NCBI GenBank assembly: GCA_947174805.1
Contig: CAMWKH010000029.1
Span: 1-39,685, forward strand
Direction of reading: 5' to 3'
Source: an uncultured Roseburia sp.
GTDB lineage: Bacteria > Bacillota > Clostridia > Lachnospirales > Lachnospiraceae
Length of the DNA: 39,685 nt
The position numbers were made by a program, and so were the translations under genes. Position 1 is the first letter of the stretch, and each line of letters begins with the position of its first letter. The notes below the pieces were generated by a model. It ran no database searches. It was not told the DNA's origin and saw only the letters and a program-made list of their open reading frames with translations. Of the stretch, positions 25,318 through 33,321 are shown piece after piece.

Positions 25318-26252
25318 ATGGCCAGAAAAGTTTTACTATGGGGAATGGGCAATGAATACGAAAATCTTATAAATTCGATATTTGAAATACATAAAGGGAA
25401 TATAATTGTGGAAGCTGTGGTTTGTAAAGCAGATGATATTTTTGCCTCTAAAAGAGACGGTTTCCGAATTGTCACGAAAAAAGACGTTAAGGAGCTGGAG
25501 TTTGATTATGTCTTGGTTACGAGCCGCCATTATTATGGAGAAATCAAAAAGAAGCAATGGGCGAAGGAATTTCAGAAAACCGGATTATTGACGCAACCGT
25601 ACTCTATTTGCCGTTTTTCGACTTTAAGAGATATGTTAATTTAATAGAAAATCCCGTCACGATAATATCAGACGATTGTTGGAGCGGGTATGTATATAAT
25701 CGTCTGAAGCTTCCTTTTTCCACGCCCTTTATAAGTATTTATATTGAAAATGACGAGTATATGAAATTAATTCAGAATATTGAATTTTATTTAAAATCTG
25801 AATTAACCATGGTACGGGAGGGAAACCTCCGGGAAGGTATTTTTCCCATTGCTGCATTGGGCGAGGGAAGCGACAAGGTAATGATGTAGCTTGTGCATGA
25901 TGCGACATTTGCGGAAGGCAAAGAAAACTGGGACAGAAGGAAAGAACGAATCAATTTAGAAAACATGTTTGTAAAAATGAGATTTTCTATTTCTGACAAA
26001 AATAAAGAAGTTTTGATAGAGGCATTTAAATCAGTTCCCTGGAAAAAAATACTATTTTATAACGGGGATGAAGACATTTATGGGAAATTTAAAACAGATA
26101 GATTCATTTGGAGACAGCAGAAAGTGGATAGGGTCGAGTATTTTTGCTACTATGATTACTGCAGAGCAGCCTACAAATATGATTTGGATATTCTAAAACT
26201 TTTAAATGGCGACAGTAATTACTCGAGATACGGGGGGGGGGTAGATGCATAA
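25318..26252 (+). pseudogene. DUF1919-type exopolysaccharide protein, broken
   Basis: Three pieces form one protein of about 310 residues. The N-terminal piece (KVLLWGMGNEYENLINSIF) is a nucleotide-binding-like segment. The middle (TIISDDCWSGYVYNRLKLPFS) and the end (DRRKERINLENMFVKM) are the DUF1919 signature seen in polysaccharide loci. Lesions: a one-base loss in the A5 run at 25546-25550, after which the adjoining frame continues KEAMGEGISENRI, and an in-frame TAG at 25887-25889 before LVHDATFAEG. The end of the frame runs through a G10 tract to a TAA at 26250-26252. AAAGGAGG precedes the ATG, so it was once a normal gene of the operon. Confidence 0.78.
26232..26241 (+). repeat. G10 homopolymer tract
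   Basis: Ten G in a row preceded by GATAC. It lies at the C-terminal end of the DUF1919 frame, where the present reading is YGGGVDA then stop. With nine G the frame would end in TAG directly after the tract, and ATG of the following fragment would come next. Tracts of this length are prone to slippage. It marks the junction of two damaged genes. Confidence 0.9.
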
Positions 26253-26658
26253 GCTGTGGTTTTACGGAGAAAAAGATTGTATTTGTTCATGCGCTTTTTG
26301 GGGTGGAAACACACAAAACCAGATGGAAGAATTTTTCAAAGCAATTCAGATGTTTCCAGAAATAGAATTTGTTATTACAAAGGCAAATGCGGACCAGGGA
26401 GGGTCATATATCAATAAAATCCTTGAGGAAACAGAACCTTTCATTCCAAATATGCATGTGTACGCTTCCCTTGGGGTGGTGAGGTATCTGTCCCTTATGA
26501 AACATGCCCGGTTTGTTTTAGGCAATTCTTCCAGTGGGATTATTGAGACACCGGGAGCATTTTTTGGACATGACAGAGGGAAATACAGAAAACGACAACA
26601 GCATTGCTCATGGGATAAAGGTTTTACAATTAACACAGGGGGGATGATAAGAATATGA
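26245..26658 (+). pseudogene. Internal fragment of a second LegG/NeuC-like epimerase
   Basis: The reading frame matches the middle third of the LegG protein at 18958: NTQNQMEEFFKAIQMFPEIE, ITKANADQGGSYINK, YASLGVVRYLSLMKHAR and VLGNSSSGIIETP. The first 200 or so residues are missing. After GIIETP the frame loses similarity, where TVNIGxRQ should follow, and ends at 26656-26658. So both ends are lost and the fragment is inactive. It begins a few bases after the G10 tract and its stop overlaps the start of legF. Confidence 0.75.
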
Positions 26659-27410
26659 AAATATTATTTACAATGTGTGGAAGGGCCGGGTCAAAAGGGA
26701 TTAAAAATAAAAATATCAGGAGTTTTGCAGGAAAGCCCCTGCCCTACTATTCAATTTCTGCAATCGACCTTTTCTTAAAAAAGACAGAATTGGAGATTGA
26801 TTATGACATAGTGGTTAATACGGACAGCATGGAATTAATAAATATGATGAAGGAAAATCCCCTTCGCAAAGTCCAGGTTATAGAGCGGAAACCGGAACTT
26901 TGTAATGATGTGATTGGAAAAATAGAAGTAATCAGAGACTGCTATTTTCAGATGAAAGAACGTATGGGAAAAAGTTATGATATGGTTGTGGACTTAGATC
27001 TTACCTCCCCCTTACGAACCGTAATTGACATGGAAAATCTCATAAAAAAGCATCGGGAGACGAAAGCGGATGTGACAACTTCCGTTACGGATGCAAGAAG
27101 GAATCCCTATTTTAACCAGTTAAAACGCACAGAACATGGGTTTAAAAAAGTGATAGAGTCGGACTTTACAGCCAGGCAGCAGGCACCGGAAGTTTTTGAT
27201 ATGAATGCATCCCTCTATGCATATAACCCAGAGTATTTGATGACAGGGAAAGGAGTCCTGGACGGCTACTGTGAATGCATTGAGATGAAGGATACGGGGG
27301 TATTGGACCTGGACCATGAAAATGATTTTGCCTTGATGGAAATTATAGCGGAATATTTATTTAAAACAGATAATGGGTATGGGGAAGTGAAAGATAATAT
27401 TATCGTATAA
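26655..27410 (+). CDS. legF: LegF-like CMP-nonulosonic acid synthetase
   Basis: A 251-residue acylneuraminate cytidylyltransferase. CGRAGSKGIKNKNIRSFAGK is the CTP-binding N-terminus, DLDLTSPLRTVIDMENLI the LxxTSPLR motif, and DTGVLDLDHENDFALME the acidic end. This is the form of CMP-N,N'-diacetyllegionaminic acid synthetase. It should activate the LegI product with CMP for a DUF115/Maf-type transferase. The start overlaps the stop of the LegG fragment by four bases. Confidence 0.88.
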   Translation: MKILFTMCGRAGSKGIKNKNIRSFAGKPLPYYSISAIDLFLKKTELEIDYDIVVNTDSMELINMMKENPLRKVQVIERKPELCNDVIGKIEVIRDCYFQMKERMGKSYDMVVDLDLTSPLRTVIDMENLIKKHRETKADVTTSVTDARRNPYFNQLKRTEHGFKKVIESDFTARQQAPEVFDMNASLYAYNPEYLMTGKGVLDGYCECIEMKDTGVLDLDHENDFALMEIIAEYLFKTDNGYGEVKDNIIV

Positions 27411-27448
27411 AGTAAAAGGGGGCGGGATGGTACAGGAGGATAGGAAAA

Positions 27449-27928
27449 ATGATATATACAAAATACAGTAAATTAAATGTCATAAAGTTCAAAAGTCATG
27501 TGGATACCGTCTCTTTTCAGGTCCTCCGCCATGCCATACAAAAAAATCCTTCCAATGTGATCTACTGTGAAGCAGAAGGGAAGATTTATGGAATTATCAG
27601 CGGCGGAGATATAGAGAGGGATTATTTTGCAGGAAGGGACTATGTAACCATAAATAAAAATTTTACATGGCTTTATCCCAATGAATCCATGAAGGCAAGG
27701 GAAATATTTCATGAAAAAGCCAATATAAATGTGATTCCCGTTATAAATAAGGAAGGTGTGCTTCTAGGAGATTATAAACGCTGGGACAAATTAAATTTGA
27801 AACGCATGATACGGGGGGGGGGTTTTGTTCATCAAAAAACATATATCTTATCTGTCCTTGCGGTGTGTTTCAGGAAAAACAGAAAATATACTATGACTTT
27901 AAGACGTTCTTACAGTCTGCAGGTGTGA
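27449..27928 (+). CDS. CBS-domain N-terminal part of a gene split at a G10 tract
   Basis: A 159-residue frame with ACAGGAGG upstream. Residues 1-120 form CBS-like repeats (VIYCEAEGKIYGIISGGDI and NVIPVINKEGVLLGDYKRW), similar in style to the CBS half of the PtmE-like protein. After RMIRGGG, encoded by a run of ten G, the sequence becomes unrelated and stops at 27926-27928. With eight or eleven G the frame would continue into the 535-residue frame that starts within this one, giving a protein of about 674 residues. The present product is therefore either an OFF state, a real truncation, or an error in the tract length. Confidence 0.75.
   Translation: MIYTKYSKLNVIKFKSHVDTVSFQVLRHAIQKNPSNVIYCEAEGKIYGIISGGDIERDYFAGRDYVTINKNFTWLYPNESMKAREIFHEKANINVIPVINKEGVLLGDYKRWDKLNLKRMIRGGGFVHQKTYILSVLAVCFRKNRKYTMTLRRSYSLQV
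27813..27822 (+). repeat. G10 homopolymer tract, candidate phase-variation switch
   Basis: Ten G in a row, preceded by GATAC, inside the coding region that joins the CBS part to the SGNH/nucleotidyltransferase part. At ten G the two parts are out of frame. At eleven (or eight) G the reading is R, then glycines, then FCSSKNIYLICPCG, and runs on for over 500 residues. The position at the exact frame break makes it a good slipped-strand switch candidate. Confidence 0.9.
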
Positions 27929-29472
27929 CTGTTTATAGTATCAACTGGAATGAAATTCTGAACAGCGTTGATCAGGCAGAAGAGGTTTTTGTTGTGGACT
28001 GGGATGAATATTGGGCAGTAAACAGCTTTTTAGTCCTATCAGACAAAGTTGACATGAGTCATAAGATTAAGACATTTGAGCAGTTCTTAAAGCATTCCTG
28101 GATGTGTGAATATTTGCATAGCATCAATGAATCTGTTCCCGTTCTGAATTTAGTTTTCAGGGAGACTGCCGATAGCAGGCTATTACCTGCAAACTTTCGG
28201 AATAAGACAATGGACAGGAACTTAGAGATAGATAACAGCAAAGTGCAGAAAGAATTTTTATGTGAATTGTATACTCCTGAGTATGCAGAGCAGATTATGC
28301 ATTTGCCCGTATCAGTAACAGCAGATATCTCCGGAAAGTTAAAAGATTGTAAAAGTAAATATTATAATGTCACAAATGGGGAGCGGCATACAGCGGGGCA
28401 GCCTGAATGGTATGTAAAAACTGTCTATTTCATAGGTCCTTGTTTTGTGTATGGACATTTTGTAGAGGACAAGTACACAATTGAAAGTTTCCTGCAGAAA
28501 CGCATCAATGACGCCGGTTATGATGTACGGGTAACGAATTGTGGCTCTTTGTTTTATTTTCGGAGAATCGAAAATATACTGCCTCGGATTGAGGAACTTC
28601 CCTTACAGAGGGGAGATATTGTTATTCTGTATTTGGATGACCTAAGTATTCCAGGTATTTCAGAACTGAATTTGATGGATGCCTTGGGAGGCAGCAATGT
28701 AGAAGCGGGTTGGGCATTGGATAATGCATGGCATTGCAACCATAAGGTGAATGAAATTTATGCAGAAGCTATTTTTCATGCATTGGAGGATGCGTTGTCA
28801 GCAAAGGCAGAAAGCCATAAGGAAAAGAGCGGGGAAGAGATAGATGTTGTAAAGAAAGTATATATTGACAGATATTTTGCAGACTATTCCCCTGAAGCGT
28901 ATAAAAAAATTGGCTCAATTGTCATGAACTGCAACCCATTTACATATGGACACCGTTATTTAATAGAGCAGGCCCTTGCCTTGGTAGAATTTTTAATTAT
29001 TTTTGTGGTAGAGGAGGATGCATCCCTGTTTTCCTTTGAGGAACGATTTTCTATGGTGTGTGAAGGTACGAAAGATTTAAATCACGTAATGGTGGTGCCA
29101 AGCGGCCCTTTTATTTTGTCGAAAAAAAGCTTTCCAGAATACTTTGTAAAAGAAGCCGACGAGGATATAATCCAGAATGTAGAAAATGATATAACTTGTT
29201 TTGCAGAGAGGATAGCACCCCATTTGAATATAAATTACAGGTTTGTAGGCGAGGAGCCGGAGGATGCAGTGACAAATGAGTATAACCTTGCAATGAAGAG
29301 GATTCTGCCAAAGAAAGGAATTGAACTGGTAGAAATTCCAAGAAAAGAGCAAAATAATAAGTACATCAGCGGTTCTTTAGCACGGAGATGTTTAGAGGAA
29401 ATGGACATAGAAAAACTGGAAGAATTAGTGCCGGAATCTACAGTTAAATTATTGTTTGCAGAATGGGAATAA
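27865..29472 (+). CDS. SGNH-like / citrate-lyase-ligase-type nucleotidyltransferase part of the split gene
   Basis: A 535-residue frame, counted from GTG at 27865, which has no ribosome site; it is probably expressed only when joined to the CBS part. Residues about 187-310 look like an SGNH-type domain: VYFIGPCFVYG at its start and DNAWHCNHKVNEIYAEAI at its end, where the D-x-x-H pair is expected. Residues about 345-535 are a nucleotidyltransferase like the [citrate lyase] ligase: GSIVMNCNPFTYGHRYLIEQ with the TxGH-type motif, and YISGSLARR for the ISxSxxR motif. Substrate and role are unknown. The CBS domain and location after legF suggest a step linked to nucleotide-activated sugar modification. 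Confidence 0.75.
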   Translation: MFQEKQKIYYDFKTFLQSAGVTVYSINWNEILNSVDQAEEVFVVDWDEYWAVNSFLVLSDKVDMSHKIKTFEQFLKHSWMCEYLHSINESVPVLNLVFRETADSRLLPANFRNKTMDRNLEIDNSKVQKEFLCELYTPEYAEQIMHLPVSVTADISGKLKDCKSKYYNVTNGERHTAGQPEWYVKTVYFIGPCFVYGHFVEDKYTIESFLQKRINDAGYDVRVTNCGSLFYFRRIENILPRIEELPLQRGDIVILYLDDLSIPGISELNLMDALGGSNVEAGWALDNAWHCNHKVNEIYAEAIFHALEDALSAKAESHKEKSGEEIDVVKKVYIDRYFADYSPEAYKKIGSIVMNCNPFTYGHRYLIEQALALVEFLIIFVVEEDASLFSFEERFSMVCEGTKDLNHVMVVPSGPFILSKKSFPEYFVKEADEDIIQNVENDITCFAERIAPHLNINYRFVGEEPEDAVTNEYNLAMKRILPKKGIELVEIPRKEQNNKYISGSLARRCLEEMDIEKLEELVPESTVKLLFAEWE

Positions 29473-29514
29473 GGAAATTTAAGGTAGTGTTTTAAGTCGT
29501 ATAAGAGTGCTTTA

Positions 29515-29560
29515 AACTGTCAAAATTACTTGCAAAAAGTAGTTTTTTGGCAGTTTTTTG
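29515..29560 (+). terminator. Rho-independent terminator after the legionaminic-like series
   Basis: AAACTGTCAAAA and TTTTTTGGCAGTTT pair across a loop that also contains ACT/AGT, followed by a run of six T (29554-29559). A second small stem (GGCAG/CTGCC) overlaps the 3' side. It lies 43 bases after the stop of the split gene and before a new promoter, so it separates two transcription units. Confidence 0.7.
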
Positions 29561-29593
29561 CTGCCATAAAAAAACAGTGAGCCGCCGCCTTTG

Positions 29594-29622
29594 TTGACTT
29601 TTAAAGAAAAAGAGGTTATGAT
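29594..29622 (+). promoter_or_regulatory. Strong sigma-A type promoter of the phosphonate operon
   Basis: TTGACT at 29594-29599 and TATGAT at 29617-29622 are separated by exactly 17 bases, both within one or two bases of consensus. The expected start is about 25 bases before the first ribosome binding site. It directly follows a terminator and precedes a run of genes without gaps, so it probably drives 29656 to at least 35764. Confidence 0.75.
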
Positions 29623-29655
29623 AATTTAAGCTAATGAAGTTTTAGAGTATATGAG

Positions 29656-30390
29656 GTGATTTATATCAGAATAGTGGTGATATCGGATGTCCATGGCAAC
29701 AGAGAAGCCTTTGTAAGGGTTATGGATTCCCTGAAAAATGAAAATATTGAAGGAGCTGCCTTACTGGGGGATTTGATTGACTATGGAATGCATTCCAACG
29801 AAGTGATAGAAATGATTCAAAGCCTGAAATATCCTCTTCTCTGTAATCTCAGGGGAAACCATGAACAGGCAATTATAACGGAAAGTTATGACAGATTTTC
29901 TTCTAAACGGGGCAAGGATTGCGCTATGTATACGCATTCTGTGTTAAATGAAAACACCTGGAATTATATAAAAAATATACAAAATCCCTGGGGAATATCA
30001 GAGTTTATGATAGAGGAAAAGAGATGTGCAGCCGTTCACGGAAGCCTAAAGGATATCTTCTGGAAGGCAATTTTTCCCGGAGAGCAGGATCCTGCGTATG
30101 GGAAATATGACTATGTCTTTTCCGGCCATTCTCATCTGCCCCACTATTTTGAGGTGTTTTATCAGGCGGATAATAAAGCCCTGCGGAATAAGAAAAAGAC
30201 GGTTTTTATTAACCCGGGCTCCGTGGGCCAGCCCAGAAATCTAAATCCTGCGGCACAGTACTGTATCCTAGATACCAGTACGGGCCAGGTAGATATGAGG
30301 AAAGTTCCCTATGATATTTCAGCAGAACAAGCATCTTACCACGGCCAGGTGGATGATTTTTACAGAGAACGTTTAAAGTCAGGAGTGTAG
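29656..30390 (+). CDS. Calcineurin-like metallophosphoesterase
   Basis: About 240 residues with the metallophosphoesterase motifs in order: ISDVHGN, LLGDLIDYG, NLRGNHE, AAVHGS and FSGHSHLPH, then NPGSVGQPR. The family removes phosphate from small molecules or phosphodiesters. The start is unusual. Related proteins begin MRIVVISD, but here the matching codon at 29665 is ATC, and GAGGTG lies six bases before it. The frame can also be read from GTG at 29656, but that codon overlaps the apparent ribosome site. Either a rare ATC start, the GTG start, or a mutated start is possible. It is first in the phosphonate operon and may dephosphorylate an intermediate. Confidence 0.82.
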   Translation: MIYIRIVVISDVHGNREAFVRVMDSLKNENIEGAALLGDLIDYGMHSNEVIEMIQSLKYPLLCNLRGNHEQAIITESYDRFSSKRGKDCAMYTHSVLNENTWNYIKNIQNPWGISEFMIEEKRCAAVHGSLKDIFWKAIFPGEQDPAYGKYDYVFSGHSHLPHYFEVFYQADNKALRNKKKTVFINPGSVGQPRNLNPAAQYCILDTSTGQVDMRKVPYDISAEQASYHGQVDDFYRERLKSGV

Positions 30391-30393
30391 AAA

Positions 30394-31386
30394 ATGAGAG
30401 ATTTATATGTAATCAGCGGCGTGACAGGCATGACAGGGAATGAACTGGTCAGACAGTTAGTGGGAAAAGAGAATCATGTGATTGGGTTTGACAATTTCTT
30501 TGCCTCTTCCTTACATACGGTGGAAGATGTTTTGGACAAGCCGGATTTTGAATTTTTTGAGTATGATATCAACAATGCAGAACAGATGGACAGGCTTAAG
30601 GCGAAAGTAAAAGAGATGAAATCTGATTACAGCCGTGTGATTTATATTAACTGTGCGGCTGTGGTACACACAGAACATTTTTATTATGTAAACCGTACAT
30701 TTGAGACAAATGTTTTGGGGATGAAAGGGTTTTTGGACCAGGCCATAGAAGTGGGGGCAGAGATTTATATCAACTGTTCCACATCAGAAGTATATTCCAT
30801 GAATTCCTGGAGCGCAGACGGCGGGGTGAGGGAATCTGATTTTATCACTATGGCCAATGCGGAGCACAGCCAGCGCACCAGCTATGCCACAGGGAAACTT
30901 CTCACGGAGTTTTTTATGAAAGACGCTGTGATGGAACATAAAATAAAGGGGTGCTCTATCCGTTTTGCAAATGTTTACAGCAAAAATGAATTGTATCCCA
31001 AACATATTATCCCTCATATTCTCCATGAATTAAAAGAAAAGGGGAGTGTGGAGCTTTTGGAAAATTCAAAGGTGAACAAGAGAACCTTTTTGTACAATGA
31101 GGACAGCTGTTCGGCGGTGATTGCACTGACACAGGCGGAGGGGGCTTTGGATGGTTCCGTATATAATGTGGCCACAGAGGAGGAAATTTCTATCATTGAT
31201 TTGGTAAAACTGTGCGGAAAAAAACTGGGGATAGACAATCCTGAGATTATCTTTAACGGCTACAGAGAGTCAGACCCCGAGAGAAGGGTATTAAATACAG
31301 AAAAAATCCGGGAGAGGACAGGCTGGACTCCGGGAGTGACCCTTGATGCGGGAATTGAAATGTGTGTAAAGGAGTTGGGAAATTGA
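30394..31386 (+). CDS. NAD-dependent epimerase/dehydratase family SDR
   Basis: A 330-residue extended SDR. The nucleotide-binding loop is SGVTGMTGNELV, the active site has NCSTSEVYS and the YxxxK pair in TSYATGKLLTEFF, and IRFANVYSKNELYPKH is the substrate region. These enzymes change nucleotide sugars by epimerisation, dehydration or reduction. It is placed between a phosphoesterase and a LicC-like nucleotidyltransferase. It is diverged from the SDR at 21529. Its substrate cannot be named. Confidence 0.8.
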   Translation: MRDLYVISGVTGMTGNELVRQLVGKENHVIGFDNFFASSLHTVEDVLDKPDFEFFEYDINNAEQMDRLKAKVKEMKSDYSRVIYINCAAVVHTEHFYYVNRTFETNVLGMKGFLDQAIEVGAEIYINCSTSEVYSMNSWSADGGVRESDFITMANAEHSQRTSYATGKLLTEFFMKDAVMEHKIKGCSIRFANVYSKNELYPKHIIPHILHELKEKGSVELLENSKVNKRTFLYNEDSCSAVIALTQAEGALDGSVYNVATEEEISIIDLVKLCGKKLGIDNPEIIFNGYRESDPERRVLNTEKIRERTGWTPGVTLDAGIEMCVKELGN

Positions 31387-32132
31387 GAGTTCTAATTGTC
31401 ACAGTGGCAGGATTATCCACCAGATTCAGCCAGTCTATAGGCCGCTCCTGCTTAAAATGTATCTACCATGAAAAGGATATCACAGAGTCCTTGTTATACC
31501 GAATTTTAAAAGGCAGTCCCCAGGCGGATAAGTTTGTGATTGTGGGGGGATTTCTGTTTGAGGAGTTAAAGGAGGCCATTGACAGTAAATTTGGTGAGTT
31601 CCAGGACAAGATTTTACTTGTAAAAAATGAAAAATATGATTTGTACGGGTCAGGATACAGCCTTTATATGGGGCTTTTAACCATAAAAAACATGGAATTT
31701 GACGAAGTGGTTTTTGCGGAAGGCGACCTGTGGGTGGACGCAGAGGACTATACCAGGGTATGGGACTGCAGGAGGGATGTGATAACCTGCAGCAGAGAGC
31801 CTGTGCTGGCGAGCAAATCCGTTGCCTTTTACTATGACAGGAATTATCATATCCATTACATATTTGATACCAGCCATTCCCTCCTTGAAATTGGCGAACC
31901 TTTCCGGGGGATTTTTAATTCAGGACAGATATGGAAATTTGTTTCCCGTGAAAGAGTTTTACGCATTATGGACAGTCTGGCAGAAAAAGAGTGGGAAGAG
32001 ACGAACCTCAAATTTGTCCAGGGGTATTTTGAGGGAATTGACCGAGAAGGATATGAGTTAATAGAGTTTAAAAAATGGATTAACTGCAACACTGTGGATG
32101 ATTTTTTGAAAATCGAAAATGAGGAGAACTGA
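31383..32132 (+). CDS. LicC-like nucleotidyltransferase
   Basis: About 249 residues from a TTG at 31383 that overlaps the upstream stop (TTGA), with GGAG eight bases before it. VTVAGLSTRF is a modified NTP-transferase loop. EKYDLYGSGYSLYMGL followed by VVFAEGDLWVD closely follows the pattern of LicC, phosphocholine cytidylyltransferase (YSLYxA, then EGD). PntC-type CTP:phosphonate cytidylyltransferases belong to the same group. In an operon with PEP mutase the likely role is to activate a phosphonate as a CMP ester for transfer by a LicD-type enzyme. The usual lysine-proline after the loop is replaced by RSCLKC, so the specificity may differ. Confidence 0.75.
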   Translation: MRVLIVTVAGLSTRFSQSIGRSCLKCIYHEKDITESLLYRILKGSPQADKFVIVGGFLFEELKEAIDSKFGEFQDKILLVKNEKYDLYGSGYSLYMGLLTIKNMEFDEVVFAEGDLWVDAEDYTRVWDCRRDVITCSREPVLASKSVAFYYDRNYHIHYIFDTSHSLLEIGEPFRGIFNSGQIWKFVSRERVLRIMDSLAEKEWEETNLKFVQGYFEGIDREGYELIEFKKWINCNTVDDFLKIENEEN

Positions 32133-32134
32133 GA

Positions 32135-33310
32135 ATGATATGTTTAGATGATAAATTAAACAGGATTCGGGAGGAGCTAAAAGGGAGAAAAGCCAGAATT
32201 ATGATTATTGGCCTGGGCAGTGTGGGAAATTATCTTCTGGATTATCTCATGTCTTCCGGTGATGAAGGGTTAGAAATTTGTGTTGTGGGACGCAATGAGG
32301 AGAAAATGCAGTCGGATGTAAATATTGTCCGTGTGGCATCCCTTATCCGGGGGCAGAACCGAAGCAGGGTAAAAGTCATTGGCGGGGTGGATTTGAACCA
32401 TGTTCCCTCCATTGCAGATGCCATCAGAGAATTTCAGCCAGACATAATCGTGAACAGCAGCCGCGCCTATGCGGGGCTTAAATATGGGAGTATTTCCTGG
32501 GCCAATGTGCGGGCCTACGGAATTTGGACGCCCCTTTCCATCAAATATACGAAAAATATTATGGAGGCATATGAGGAGGCAGGTTGTTGTGCCATTGTGA
32601 TAAATACATCTTATTCCGATGCGGTGATTCCCTGGTTAAAATCAGCGGGAAAGGCTTATCCTGATTTTGGCAGCGGAAACATCAATCATCTCATCCCCAG
32701 GTTTAAATTTGCTATTTCTGAAAAATGCGGAATTGAGGACTATTGGAATATTGACATTACATTTGCGGTATCCCATTTTCATGACGTTGTCATCAGCAAA
32801 GAAGGCCATACCGAAGGGGTGGATATGCTGATGGATGTGAGATACCAGGGTAAAAAACTGGACGTGGATATCAATGAAATTGCGGCAGGCTGCGGAATCC
32901 CAATGCCTGTGGACGCAAAGCGGAATATGATGAATGCTTCCAGTAATTTTGAGATTATTCAGGGGATTTTATCTGCTGTTAGGGATGGAAGGAAAGTAAA
33001 ACTCCACTGCCCCGGAGTCTTTGGGGAAATCGGTGGATATCCGGTTATAATCGACGGCTCCAAAGAGCAGGTGTCCTCCTATTTATGTGAAGACTATTTC
33101 GACTTTAAAACTATGGAACAAAAGAACAGGGAATCTATTTATCTGGACGGAATAGAAGATATTTCAAATGGATGCCTGACCTATACAGAGGAACTGTTGG
33201 AAAAAGTAAAGAAAGCCTTTGGGGTGGATTTGGTAAAAAAGGTTGCCTTTCATGAGATAGATGAGGTGGCGGAATTTATTGTCAAAAATATTATTGAGAA
33301 AAATGTATAA
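32135..33310 (+). CDS. Unassigned NAD(P)-binding oxidoreductase-like protein
   Basis: A 391-residue protein with an N-terminal Rossmann site (IMIIGLGSVGNYLLDYL) and a second strand VVGRNEEKM, broadly like saccharopine or homospermidine dehydrogenase-type folds. DIIVNSSRAYAG and SHFHDVVISKEG are further recognisable segments, but I cannot place it in a characterised family. It lies directly before PEP mutase with GAGGAG upstream, so it probably acts in the phosphonate route, perhaps as a reductase of a phosphonate aldehyde or keto acid. That is inference from position only. No frame defects are seen. Confidence 0.65.
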   Translation: MICLDDKLNRIREELKGRKARIMIIGLGSVGNYLLDYLMSSGDEGLEICVVGRNEEKMQSDVNIVRVASLIRGQNRSRVKVIGGVDLNHVPSIADAIREFQPDIIVNSSRAYAGLKYGSISWANVRAYGIWTPLSIKYTKNIMEAYEEAGCCAIVINTSYSDAVIPWLKSAGKAYPDFGSGNINHLIPRFKFAISEKCGIEDYWNIDITFAVSHFHDVVISKEGHTEGVDMLMDVRYQGKKLDVDINEIAAGCGIPMPVDAKRNMMNASSNFEIIQGILSAVRDGRKVKLHCPGVFGEIGGYPVIIDGSKEQVSSYLCEDYFDFKTMEQKNRESIYLDGIEDISNGCLTYTEELLEKVKKAFGVDLVKKVAFHEIDEVAEFIVKNIIEKNV

Positions 33311-33321
33311 GGAGTAAACAA

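Noticed and set aside
16648-27410. Ordinary N-acetylneuraminic (sialic) acid pathway
   Set aside because: A PtmE-like guanylyltransferase, a C4 aminotransferase and a LegH-like acetyltransferase are present, which Neu5Ac synthesis does not need; the set fits di-amino nonulosonic acids.
26232-27822. Poly-G tracts as pure sequencing or assembly artefacts
   Set aside because: Not fully rejected. Two-colour sequencing can create G runs and homopolymers are error-prone, but flanking sequence continues the same genes and frames on both sides, which artefactual joins would not usually give.
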